From Plicaturopsis crispa FD-325 SS-3 (lineage: Eukaryota > Basidiomycota > Agaricomycetes > Amylocorticiales > Amylocorticiaceae), in the NCBI GenBank assembly GCA_000827205.1, contig KN832555.1, forward strand, positions 2,530,541 through 2,594,540: 64,000 nucleotides of DNA. The letters are read 5' to 3'. The notes under the pieces are model-generated. The model saw only the letters and a list, made by a program, of their open reading frames with translations, had not been told where the DNA came from and did not search any database. Numbering within the stretch: the first letter of the stretch is position 1; each line of letters begins with the position of its first letter. Below are positions 35,726-47,477 of this stretch, in pieces. Both the position numbers and the translations under genes were made by a program.

Positions 35726-36932
35726 ATGTCCAACCAAATCGCACGGTCTTATTCCCATCCGACGAACAGGGCAAAAGCACGCAGCGGTGAATTGGAACGT
35801 AAACCCGTGTTCAAGAGTGTCCTCGACAACCCTTTTCGTGTCCAATGGTGAGACAGTGGATTTTGATATCGCGTTGCATCGAAAAACTTGATCACGAATT
35901 GGACAGGCCCTCTGTCCCACTAAACGTACAGAATATAATCCTCGCGCACCTTGTGACGATCCTGGAGGGCATTTCGCGCTACCAACGCCATAAATCGCGT
36001 GTAAACAGAGCAGAGAAGCGTGCTCGACAAGCTAGTCCGTCCGATGACAGTGCCGATAGGGCTGCGAAGCGGAGAAAGGTCGATGCTGATGCTGCAGTCA
36101 GCCATGATGACCTTGCGAGAGACGGGGCTACCAACGCCAACGCCATGGTGCCTTCGACAGATCCACAGAAAACCGGCGAATTGGCAGGTGCGGTCGAGTC
36201 CGCAGACCCCACCGACCAGCCGTCCGCTACGGCAGCGGACGATCCCCCTCGCCCTCCTAGAATCATGAAGAATCTCACCGTCGGAATCAACGCGGTGACG
36301 AAACGTTTAGAAACGCAACTCAAAGCGTCTCGCCAGTCCGTTGTCATCTCGTCCTCTGGCGCGATTGCGAGCGGCGAACAGCAATTGCCATTGAAAACGA
36401 TCTTCATATGCCGAGCCGATGTAGACCCTCCGCTACTTGTCAACCATATTCCTCAACTTGTCTCCACCTGGAACTCCTCCGCTAGTGCTCATTCTTCATC
36501 TGTTACACTGATGGACACCATAAAACTCGTTCCGCTTCCTAAAGGCGCAGAAGCTACATTGGCGGAATCATTGGGGCTGAGGCGAGTGGCAATCCTTGCG
36601 TTCGATGTAAGTAACTTACACATTTTATTTGTGATGATATCTCACCCTCGCGTTCTCACTCACAGAATGAATCGCCTTCGCTCGCACCACTAAATGAGCT
36701 ACTCAACTCTATTCCCGTTTTGACTACGCCTTGGACACTGCCTCCGCAGAGCAGTACTTCCCGGCCTGCGAAAACCCTGGTTCCAACTCATATCAAACAA
36801 GTGCGCACGTCCGCGCCCAAGGACATGAAAGCGGCGAAGGATCAGAGGACGAAGGGGAGGGCAGCTGCCAAGGAAGCCACACGGACGAAACGAAAGAAGA
36901 TCACAATAACGGCGACCCCCACTCTATCATAA
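35726..36932 (+). CDS. Probable RNase P/MRP protein subunit Pop3
   Basis: The spliced start reads MSNQIARSYSHPTNRAKARS, then KPVFKSVLDNPFRVQWPSVP, which fits the fungal Pop3 start (conserved DNPF and a Trp-Pro pair). NVQNIILAHLVTILEGISRY follows. The middle is charged and low in complexity (nuclear-import-like RAAKRRKVDAD). LPLKTIFICRADVDPPLLVN and GLRRVAILAFD look like the central strands of an L7Ae-type fold, as in Rpp38/Pop3. The C-terminal tail is Lys/Arg-rich. Three exons, with TAA at 36930-36932. If correct, it acts in tRNA and rRNA precursor cleavage in the nucleus. The match is from motif memory, so confidence is moderate. Confidence 0.65.
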
Positions 36933-37079
36933 TGCTGTGACAACAAACTTCGATAGTCTGTATACATGTCCGTGAGGAAAGTCAAATGTGCTCTTCGTGC
37001 AAATAGCTCTATTGCAGTAATCGTGTGTATGGGTGCCTTCAGCTGGATCAATTACGTCTGTAAGCTATTTCCCGTAGTG

Positions 37080-39380
37080 CTAACCCACAGTCGTACGCGT
37101 GCCTCCTTCCCGTATATTTTCCGGGACTCCTTTGATGCACCCTATGGGGCAGAAGACAGCGTCCAGTTCGAGGCAGCATTTAGTGGATGTAATCGCGTAG
37201 CGTGAAAGATCTAGACGCACGAACGTCAGTCTGACTGTCTGACAGTATAGAGAGAAACGATTCAGTGAAATACATACCGCCCTATCCCAAGTCACGGCGA
37301 CATGCACGTGCCTTCCTTTGCATATTCCACACGAGAACTTGGCATCTAGCCTGTCCATGTCAAGAGCGGTAGTCGTCGCAGGATCCCTCCCGCAGAGACC
37401 GACGATTTCGCGGGCAGTCTGTGACGCCCTGGGGCAAGCCCGAACTCGAGGAATGCGACCGTAGTTCCAAGGTTCGCATGAGAGTCGGAATAATCGCTTC
37501 GTGATTTCCGACTCGTCGTTGTCGTTGTATACGGCGTACAAACTGGTCAAGCAGTGGTGCGCCAGGACATCCGGAAATCTGATCGGCTTTTCGCAGACGT
37601 GGCACTGGAAGTAGGTCGTAGCCAAGTCTAGCGCAGCCAGATCAGGGTGCGCATCATCCGACATTCGACCGTCTCTCGGTATGAGCTCGAGTAGTTTTTG
37701 GGATATCGACTGGCGCCATTCATCGGACAGCCGCGGGAGGCATGCGATGCCTTCTGAGAAAGTGCTTTCGCGTATTTCCGTTGTAATGGGTGCCTCGATC
37801 AAGGTCTTGAAGGTCTCCATTGCGCAAACGTCTGCAGCTCGGGGGACGATCTCGTCGGAGGGGCGTGTTTTTTTGTACTCCTCGAGGAGACGCGACAGGA
37901 TGGCCTGCCTGTCGAAGCGTATCTGGAGCTGCTCGCGGGCCAGACGCTGCGTTTTCAGTTCTTCCATAAACGCGACCATCACGTCCTTCATATTCGTCCA
38001 GACTACGAGTGCATTAAATTTTCGGTGCCCAGAGAAGCTGTGGTACTCGAGACGTACTGCGTTTGGTAAGGTCTTTCGGCTGTTTGACCAGCGGGTGGTT
38101 GATCAATACATTGTCGTTGTAGGCTTGATTCTTTGCGATTTCATCCCCCCAGCCAAGTTCCGTGAGGTTGTCAAATATTCTGTCAATATCAGTTAATATC
38201 GTAGGAATACGTGGGGCTCCGAGAAATTCGGGACACGCACGCCTGTCTGCGCCGGGCGCGTGTTCCTTCCAGCTCAGTGGTGCGGCTAGCTAGCGTGATT
38301 TTATGCCACTCAGCACATGATTCCCCATGCTGTTGCAACGCGTTCACTTCTGTTAACGGATGCAGTGAGAAGCAGTGTACACCATCATACCTTTTCCAAT
38401 GTGCCCGTAAGTGCCTTTCTCTCCTCCAGATATGTGTCGAGCCCCTTTCCATCCCCGTCAAGTTCGGAGACTCTCCGGCAGAGAATATCGAAATCTGAAC
38501 GACAGACGATTTTGCCTTGAGACCATCCTAAAAACGGTCAGAATGATCTATTCCTCGCATGGAGGTAAAAACACGAACTTCCGTGTTTCAGCACACTCCG
38601 TGGTAAGAGTTTCTTGTAATCACCCTGGCCATAATGGGTGGGGAGGAAAAGATTCTGGTACACCCATCCCTCGGTTACGAATCTGCGCGGTATTAAAGAC
38701 ATGAGTAATGACATATATATGGCGTGGTGGGAGTAGGCTCACTGAGTTTTGATACACTTGCCGCAGCAGCGAACCCGACATGCCCACCGAATGGTAGTCA
38801 CGCCTGGGGCCAAACAGTACTGAGGGTCAAGTTAGCACGCGTAATATTGCAATACAAAGAATACACGAACATGACACCGCGGGTCAAACGCGAGTCGCGT
38901 ATATTCCGGCTCCTGCAAGTCAGGCGGGCAGCCCGGAAGCCCTTCAACGGTTGCGAGAGCAGCTTTCCAGATGGAACGAGAACTACGGTGCATTATGATG
39001 CTGCGAAGCAACTTCGTAGTCCTGCATAGGTGAAGAAGGTCCAAAGGGTGGAGATGTCCAAATATCTGTGGTAGTACTCACGTCAGAACTAGATTGCACA
39101 AGTTATAGATCCACAACCAGATCATACTCACGTCGAAGAGAATATCCATAGGCATATCAGTCATTTTTGCCAACTTTCCACGGGATATCCTGATATTCTT
39201 GGCCGCAATGATTTTTTCCGCATCATCTGTGACCTTCATTTTTTGACGCTTCCTGGGGGGACAACTTGAGACAGGTGGCGTCGGTTCGTCCGAGCGGCGG
39301 TCGTCGCCGTCGTCCGCGATGACCATGCTAAACCCACTCGAGCTAGACGCTAGAGGAGCAGATATATCAGGATCTGCCAT
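37080..39380 (-). CDS. F-box protein with Cys/His cluster, Agaricomycete type
   Basis: Substrate-recognition candidate for an SCF ubiquitin ligase. The N-terminus is acidic, with a basic PRKRQKMK patch. The F-box reads KLAKMTDMPMDILFDIFGHL then HPLDLLHLCRTTKLLRSIIM, with an intron inside (phase 0, GTGAGT donor). WKAALATVEGLPGCPPDLQE and the cysteine cluster CHYCLAPGV...CRVRCCGKCI follow, probably binding zinc. The long final region includes a coiled-coil-like EELKTQRLAREQLQIRF and two CxxC pairs (FQCHVCEKP, FSCGICKGR). The Met start is at 39378-39380. The 3' end is uncertain: the frame can be read to 37080, but an intron after TWDRA may give a different last exon. Confidence 0.72.
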
Positions 39381-39729
39381 GATTTAAGTAAGATTGTGGT
39401 GATGGTAGAGAGCAAAAGGGAAACAACCTCAGATTCGAGAGTCCCCCAGGCTGCTGAGGTCATATTGACACGTCCACGTGCCGGAAAGCGCGTTCAAGTT
39501 TACGCGCAGGTTTCGTCTATTTCTTCGCGTTTTTCGAGCTTGAATATCGTGGCCGAAGAAATACTGCAGATTGTCATGGTACGAATGAGAGTTCTCCGAG
39601 GCGTTGTTTCCAACTTGTAGGAAGTCTGCTTCTGCGCAGAGCCTAGGCTAAATGCGGACATCCCACGTGAGGAATTTAGACGCGTCTGCAATCCTGCCGC
39701 CGTCTTTCTACCGCGACCATCTGAACAGA
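39381..39729. promoter_or_regulatory. Shared divergent promoter, F-box gene and dCMP deaminase
   Basis: About 350 bases between two divergent start codons, so it must hold both promoters unless the transcripts overlap. No clear TATA box. Confidence 0.35.
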
Positions 39730-41202
39730 ATGTTTATTGCTGTCGTCGGAACGCGTTATTCAGGATCCTCTACGGTAGAGGAATATCTCGTTGGGAAAGG
39801 CTTCACCCATGTGTGCCTAGAAGAATTTCCTGAATCTAACCAGGTGCGATGATTTTCCTCATAGTACTTAGCTATTGACGAGAACGGATGCGGGCAGGCG
39901 GATGGAGGACATACTGTGGGACTTGGCGCCAGATCGGAGTCTCCTGTCATGTCGGACGCGAGCTCAACGACTCATATCGCGCTGGCCGATACACCGAGGG
40001 GGTCAAAGCTCGAGATGGCGCGCAGTTTATCCTTCCTATCCATGTCCTCTTCCTCAGGCGACACTCTCGCCTCTCCCTCTGGGCAGCCGCCACAGTCTTT
40101 GCGCTTCTACTCTGCGGATAGCTTACTGGACCACGTCACACGAAATTGGCGATCCAACTTTGTCACCACTGATCTACGAACGAGAGCCATTATCGAGCCA
40201 TTCGTGAAGAGGCCGTTCTTCATGCTGATATGCATTGACGCCCCATTACACCATCGATTCAAGCGCTCAAGAAGGTCGGAAGGACGTGTTTATATGCGGC
40301 CCACATTTGATAAAACGTTTCTTTCGTCTAGCCATAACCTCGATGAATTTATCCGGCAACACGACGAATTAATGTTCGGACTGCAGCAGAAACCGTACGG
40401 ATCGAACGAAATATTCGACTCTTTCCATAGTTTGAGCCAGTTGGCGAATGTCAACATAGTCAATTCGTTCGACTCCGTCTCTGCTCTATATACACATCTT
40501 GACGCCATGGATCTTCTCAACCATGACCGGTTAAGGCCCGGATGGGACAGCTATTTCATGGTTCGTGATCATTTTCCACCTGCACCTGAAACCGATATTT
40601 TGACCCAGTCCTTCGTAGACATTAGCCTCTCTGGCATCTCGTCGTTCCAATTGCATGAAACGCCGCGTAGGTGCCATCCTCGTTCGCGATCACAGAATAT
40701 TGGCCACTGGGTGCGTACGCATGAATGAATGCAACATACGAACCTACTCACTCCGGTCGCTTACTCCCTTAGGTATAATGGGACACCGCGTGGCCTGCTA
40801 AATTGCAACGAAGGAGGATGCGTTCATTGCAACGGAGCCATGTCATCTGACAAGTTCTCGTTGGAGTGCGTCTGCCTCCACGCCGAGGAGAATGCACTTT
40901 TGGAGACCGGTAGAGATCGTATAGGGAGCGGTGCCGTTTTATACTGCAATACGTGAGCAGAGTCCCATTTGCTTTCTTGTGTGCTAGTTAACCTCGTTTT
41001 CAGTTGTCCTTGCTTAAAATGCACCGTCAAGATTATTCAGAACGGTGTTAAGGAGGTTGTCTACAACCTCAGCTACAAAGTGTTCGTTGTCATTCTTCTT
41101 CTCTCCGCCAGGCGTTGACCGTCTCGCTCTAGTGATGACGCTTCTGCCAGTCTCTTCAAACAGGCCGGAGTAGAGCTGCGGAGATATGCCCCTCCTCCGT
41201 GA
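39730..41202 (+). CDS. DCD1: Deoxycytidylate deaminase (dCMP deaminase)
   Basis: Zinc enzyme that deaminates dCMP to dUMP for thymidylate synthesis. The N-terminus MFIAVVGTRYSGSSTVEEYL is the degenerate kinase-like P-loop seen in fungal Dcd1. A Ser-rich insert (LSFLSMSSSSGDTLASPSG) and a second kinase-like part (KRPFFMLICIDAPLHHRF) follow. The deaminase domain begins SRRSNCMKRRVGAILVRDHR, then GYNGTPRGLLNCNEGGC, the CLHAEENALLE catalytic His-Ala-Glu, and CPCLKC zinc cysteines. The last exon gives DDASASLFKQAGVELRRYAP and TGA at 41200-41202, using a GTTCGT donor. It converges on TTI1 with 88 bases between stops. Confidence 0.92.
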
Positions 41203-41290
41203 TGGACGCGACATTACCACCTGCACCCAACCTGCACCATTTGGTTTAGCACGCCTTTGGATTCTATCGGGGCAAAGGCAGATGATACCT

Positions 41291-44200
41291 TCAGTCTAAT
41301 GTATTAAATATTATAGTGACATTCGCATCGATATCCCATTTGCGCTCCTCCATGAACTTCATCTCAGGTAGCCTCCCCGCTGTAGAGTATAATGCCAGCC
41401 ACACCGCATCACTGTTGTTGTTCCCAAGGGCGATATACAAGTCGCGCGCGGCGACCTGGAGCTCCTCGTGCGCGGTGCTGCTCAGAAAGCGCCGGAACGC
41501 GAGAATGACCTGCCACACAGCCTCGTCCTGGAGGTCCACGCCCCGTATAGCGGCGGCCATGGTTTTGATCAGCGATTTGTACAGGCGATGTGAGTGCGTG
41601 TAGGCAGACTCGGTGCCGACTGCCCCTGGCCCCCGCTTGGACAATGCGTTCGCCGGATCGGCGGCGTCGAGTTTGCCTAACATCTTGTGAAACCTGGGCC
41701 AGACGTCGTCCCATATCCGCCGATACATGAATGTGCCAACGTGCGTTACGAGAGCCTCGACTAGAGATGCTGCTGCGCTTACGACGAATGGCTCGGGATC
41801 AGAGAGCCGATTGAGGATGAAAGGCCATGCCTGGTGGATGGACGGCAATAATGCAGACTCGGGCAGCACCGGGACGGATGAGCCCAGTAGCACGAGTATG
41901 CGGGCACGGATGGCGGGTGACCCGTGAGTAAGGAAATACAGGGATCGCGAAACGATTTGTGTTGTCAGAGCTTGCGTAGGGGTAGCCGGTTTTTCATCTG
42001 TTGAATTAGGTTCCTCAGCGGGGTCCTTCTCCTTGTCTTCCTGGCCGGCGGCGTCTTTTCCTTTGGATTCTCCCCACGCACGACGAGGGGCAGGCCCGTA
42101 GTCTTCGTTGTCCTCCTCTTGAGGGGGCGGATCCTGACGATGAGAAAACCAATCAAGCGTCGCGGCAAGCGTTGCTGCACCTGAATGCTTCTCCCTTTGG
42201 GCCGTCTGAGGAGGGAGGTGCGCCTCCTCATCCATCTCGACGACCTTGATAACTTCTCCAAGCACCTCCACAAGCCCTTGAACGACAACCTCATAGCCAT
42301 GGAATTCATCCAACCGGTCGAAGCACTCCTCTACAACATCCCCGGCTTTCTCGACGACACCGCTGCCAACGAGGCGCACGAGCACAACCATGACTTTCGT
42401 TGCCTCGACGTCTAACCATCTCCGGGTTAGACGGCGCGACACCGCGTCAAGCGCATAGTCGAAATTGGCAAGCAAGAGGTTCGCGGGAGACGCGTACGAT
42501 GTGCTTCGCGTGATGAAGTGCAACGAGGCAAGCGCAGTAGAGGCCAGATGGGAATCTGACGAGACGATGGAACGAAGAACCGGATAGAGCGTATGAAGTA
42601 GAAGCGGAGTGAAACGAGCCTCCAATATTCCAGCGGTGACGGACAGAAGCTGAAGGCTCAGCGCTTTGTGAAGAAACCGCAAGTCGCGTTTCTTTGGTGT
42701 TGTAGGGTTGGAGAAATTCAAGGACGCGCGAATGGAGATAATACCCTGGACATGCTCAATGGTTGTTGGCGTATCATCGGTTTGGAGAGCCTCAGCTCCT
42801 TCAGCCGTTTGATTCTCCTCGTCGTTGTCGTCGGGACCATCCCACAACTCGGCGATGCTCCGCGCAAGGCCCCGCGCAACCTTTTCTACTCTCTTTGATC
42901 GTCGAACTCGAAATGCTTCCGAGTTATCTGGCGAGTCCAGGGCGATGTTGGCGACACCCTCCAAAAGCCGACTAGCACACCAGAGGGCTGCGACAGCCCT
43001 ACTATCCCGACCATTCCTACCAATGCTAGCGAACCATTCCGCGGCGAACAGAGACTCGTCCCCGCCTGCATGCCCTAGTGAACGGAACATTCGCGCGAGA
43101 GCCACGTAGGTTGAGCGGTAGGAAACGTGCTTCAACGTGACTTCCGGAAAGTGCACCGTTTCTAATGCCTCGGGATCGTTTTCGAGCATGAGCTGTGCCG
43201 CAGATGCTCGCGAGAGCGTGACTGGAGGGTCCGCGAACTCCAATACAAAGAGTAGACTCCAGCCCCATTTCTCGACCCCACCGCTGGGGCCAAGAAGCTT
43301 TCCGACGCCTTTAGCAATGGACGTTATGCCAAAATTGAGAGCTGAGTCTTGCGAGGGAGTGCTTAGCCGGCACACTGCTTCAATGAGGCCTGCAATGTGC
43401 TCGACTTTTGCGTCGGCATGGGAGGGAAGGAGCCGAGGGAGCGATAGAAGATTATCTCGAGTGATTTTCACGAGACTTTGTAGCAAGGAATGATGAACGT
43501 TGGATGTCGGATCCAAAAGCCGGGTCAAGCCCTCGTGCGCATTCCGGTGGACGGTCGGATAATCTGAATTGGACAAGGAAAGGAGGAATGAGAGGAGGAG
43601 GGGCTGAGTCTGCGGTAGCGTCAACGAGGTCGCCGCAAGAACTGTCTCGGATAAATGGGCTAGTCCGAGCAGCGCTGCCGGAGTCGGATGTGATACGAGA
43701 GGTGTGAGCGTGTTGAGAGCAATATGGAGCTGACTGGATGTTCCGCGCAACCACGCTGGTGTTCGAGCAGTTGAGAAGGGACGCGACTCGCCATCTGCAC
43801 CGCGATGGGCAAGGGGATCGGCAAGCGACACCAGGTCCTCTAGCTCACTTACACTCCGCACTGCGCCTTCTCTGAGACATATGTCATCCCCGACCGACCT
43901 GACGATGACCTCTCCCATGACCTTGAGCGCCAAATCTACGGTCTCTCCGGTGGCCCAACCTTTATTGCTGGTAAGGCCAAGAGCTATCTTAGACATGGTG
44001 CTGACGACTCCTGGGAGGATTGACGGCACGAATCCATCGGTCGCGTAAGTTCCTACGATGACATGGAGCAGACGAAGCGAGCGCCGCTGCAACGACACAT
44101 GTTTCGCGCCCGAAGTAGCCAGCAAAGAGTCGAGGGTCTGGCCAAGAACAGGAATGAATTTTGTGGATTGGGCATAGGCCTTGATGTCGGAGTTGCGTGC

Positions 44201-44757
44201 ACGGGCCCGCGTGAATGAGCCATCTTCACGCTGTGGAATCTCTGAGTCGTGCCTTGGTCGAAGGAGGGCCCAAAGACATTGCGCAGCGGCATCTTTCGTC
44301 TCGTCGTCTCTCTCTTTACCTTTTCCCTTGCCTTCTATACCTCCGACTATTGCGCCGCAGAGCATAAATATTTGCTCCCATACAGCCAAGTCGCAGTCCC
44401 ACCACCACCATTCGCATAACGTCGCGAGAGCAAGCAGTAGCTTTTCCAGAATTTGATCTGGGATAGCGTTGGACGCATTACGCCGCAGAATTGAGGACAG
44501 AGGGAAGAAGGCGTATGATATCGAAGAGGACTTCAATGTAACGCCCGATGAAGATAATTGCCGCAGCAATGCGATGAGCCTGGAAAGCAGCTCGGATAGA
44601 CGGGGAATGGACTGCGGGGTGACCAACGAGTTTTCTAGGATCGGAACACATATAACTTTCAACTATACGCGAGTCCTTTAGAAAAGACGCGTACTTTCAT
44701 TATTTGCGCGCGCACCTGCTTGAAAGTGTCCTGGGACTGGTCGTCGCGCGTAGACAT
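41291..44757 (-). CDS. TTI1: TTI1, HEAT-repeat cofactor of Tel2 (TTT complex)
   Basis: Large alpha-solenoid scaffold that, with Tel2 and Tti2, matures PI3K-like kinases such as TOR, ATM and ATR. Length is about 1137 residues, normal for the family. A short first exon encodes MSTRDDQSQDTFKQ, then an intron of about 53 bases (44663-44715), then one long exon. The long exon's open frame begins with a TTG codon, so the upstream ATG at 44755-44757 is the true start. HEAT-like pairs run throughout. The best-conserved block is near the C-terminus, SDPEPFVVSAAASLVEALVT followed by GTFMYRRIWDDVWPRFHKML. An acidic, Pro-rich linker lies around residues 840-910. It diverges from ABZ1 across 352 bases. 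Confidence 0.9.
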
Positions 44758-45109
44758 ACTCGACGCGGAGACCCTAATTATCTTGAGCAGGGTCTATAGA
44801 CGGTCCTAGGCTCTACTGCTTTACGGTGAACGCGAATCAAAGGCGAGCATAGACAGGGAGATGAGAATGGGAGGAGAGATGCAAAGTGTGACTCTCGAGT
44901 CTCGAGACTGGTCGCCAGTCGGCGATCTCAGTGGCTCAGATTGGAAATATATTCCCACAACCTCGGAGGCGGCTGAACTTGTGGGCCCGATCTTCCGTCG
45001 ACTTTCTCCAGCTTTTCTCCTCCGTCTGTACATATGCTATCTAGAAACTAGAAATTTTAATGGTTTTGTCTCTGTCTCCTGTCTCCCTTGTAATCGGCAA
45101 CTCTTACGA
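44758..45109. promoter_or_regulatory. Shared divergent promoter of TTI1 and ABZ1
   Basis: 352 bases separate two start codons that point away from each other. The half near ABZ1 is T/C-rich. No other gene is visible. Confidence 0.4.
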
Positions 45110-47477
45110 ATGGCCCGCCCGCGCATTCTGTTGATTGATTCGTACGACTCGTTTACATACAAGTGAGTGCATCCCTCGCCATCTGTTCTCCGGCGTGCTC
45201 AATTTTTCAAACAGCCTTGCATCGCTATGTCGCCAGTCTATCGACTGCGAAGTGCACATCATAAAAAATGACGCTCTTACGACATCGGAGCTCTTGCCCC
45301 ACCTCCCCTACTTCGACGCCGTTGTCGTAGGACCCGGACCAGGCTCCCCAGAAAATCCCCAGGATGTTGGGCTAGTCAAGGACTTGTGGGAAATCAAAGA
45401 CAATATTTTGCTACCAATATTTGGTGTGTGCCTTGGTCTACAAAGCCTCGCTATCGAGTTCGGTGCAGTCCTGAAAAGGCTGTCTGTCGTGAAACATGGA
45501 CAGATCTCGCTCATTCAACATGAGGGCACCGACATCTTCCAGGGAGTTGGAAATGTCGAAGCCGTGAGATACCATTCTCTGCACGTCCAGCTGGCAGAGC
45601 ATGGGGACGTCGAGGCGCTGGCCTGGGCCGATGACGGAGCGGAAAATGGTCGTGTGTTGATGGCTGCGCGGCACAAGAGTAAACCGTTCTGGGCGGTTCA
45701 ATACCACCCGGAGTCAGTCCGCACGGATGGAGGTGGCCTTGAAGTTGTTCAGAACTTTTGGAAGTTGGCTAGTCATTGGTCTCAGGCCTCCGGACGCTCA
45801 GTAAAGCAGTGGGACGACGACGCGGAAGAAATATTCGGACAGCCGTGGCCACACATGCATGCCCTTTCATCTCCTCCGACAGAACGTGGAAGCTTGACAG
45901 TGGAGACGCGTATCTTAGGCTCGCATGCTTTGACGCCGCCAATAGTCTGCGAATTATTTGGCGTCTCGAATGAATCCTCGCCTTTTGTTCTTCTTGATTC
46001 CGCCTCACATCCTGGCCGGTTCTCAATAATCGCATCACTCTTACCGTCATCATCCCTCCTTTCATATTTCGTCGGCGATGCTTTCGTCGCTGTCACCGCA
46101 GACGGCTCTACTTCGCGCGTAGAATTGGGCTCTCAAGACATATGGACGTGGCTTGCATCATTCGTACGAAAGCGGAGAGCCCGAGGAGGCTCGTCTGAAA
46201 TACCTTTCTGGGGCGGGCTGATCGGTTATCTGGGCTATGAAGTTGGCGTAGCCTCCATTCCCGTGCCTATAAAGCGCGACAATCCGGGAAACAACGCAGG
46301 GCGTCATCCAGATGTCAATCTTGTCTTCGTCGAGCGAAGCGTCGTGCTCGATTTGTCCTCGGGCAGGGCATACGTCCAATCAATTATCCCGTCTGACAAT
46401 GCCTGGCTTGATCACACTATCTCCCTCTTGACACAGGCAGCGGAAACATTCCAGCCACCGACGAATGCCCCCCGAGAAGCCGCGAAATACTCGCCATCCG
46501 ACTCCCCTTCCGTCACCCTCCCCGACAAGGACCTCTACATCGCGCGGATCAACCAAGCGAAAGAGCATTTATTCGCAGGCGACTCATATGAGCTATGCCT
46601 CACAGCAGGGACACGTGTTTCCGTCAAGAAACCGCCACCATCCCAAACCCAACTCCCCAGCCCCTCCACCTCGTGGGACCTCTACCAAACCCTCCGCAAA
46701 AACAACCCTGCACCCCACTCAGCATACATCCGCTTGCACCCGACGACAATCCTATGCTCCTCCCCGGAGCGCTTCCTGTCATTCTCCCGCCCGCCGCACA
46801 GCGTCTGCCAGCTCCGTCCCATCAAGGGCACCGTGCGCAAAGCGCCCGGGATCACGCGCGCGGTGGCGGAGGAGGCGCTGGCGGGCAGCGCGAAGGAGGT
46901 CGCGGAGAATCTGATGATCGTGGATCTGATACGGCACGACCTGCACGGCGTGCTCGGGGAGGACGTGGCGGTGACGCAGTTCTGCAAGGTCGAGGAGTAC
47001 GAGACGGTGTGGCAGCTTGTGAGCGTGATTGAAGGGCGGGCACCGCATGGTTTTCACGTCGATTCGGACGGCGAGATGGGCTGGGAAGTCTTGCGACGGA
47101 GTCTTCCACCAGGTAATGATATGTTCTATCGCAAATATACTATTTTCACCGCTGACTTCACTCGCTTTATAGGTAGCATGACAGGGGCGCCGAAAAAGCG
47201 CAGTGTCGAGATCCTGCAGACCCTTGAAGACGGCGAGCGGAGCGTCTACTCCGGCGTGCTTGGATATTGGGATGTTGGCGGCGGGGGCGATTGGTCCGTC
47301 ATCATCCGCAGCTGCTTCAAGCACGATAACCCGGCACACAATGGTAGCGCGGACACCGACGAGTGGGTTATCGGGGCCGGAGGTGCTATCACCGCCCTTT
47401 CTGACGCCGATGCCGAGTGGGACGAGATGCTCGTGAAGCTGCAGAGCGCGTTGAAGGCGTTCGGGGCCCATTTCTGA
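45110..47477 (+). CDS. ABZ1: Aminodeoxychorismate synthase, fused PabA-PabB (ABZ1)
   Basis: Makes 4-amino-4-deoxychorismate from chorismate and glutamine, the first step to p-aminobenzoate and folate. The N-terminal glutamine amidotransferase starts MARPRILLIDSYDSFTYN and has VVVGPGPGSPENPQD, the nucleophile GVCLGLQSLAIEFG and the HPES dyad. The C-terminal chorismate-binding half includes PFWGGLIGYLGYEVG, GDSYELCLTAGTR, PERFLSF and QLRPIKGTVRKAPG. The Lys in PIKGT marks aminodeoxychorismate synthase as opposed to anthranilate synthase. RHDLHGVLG and PPGSMTGAPKKRSVEI follow. Three exons; the second intron (47113-47172) is 60 nt, in frame and stop-free. TGA at 47475-47477. Confidence 0.94.
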
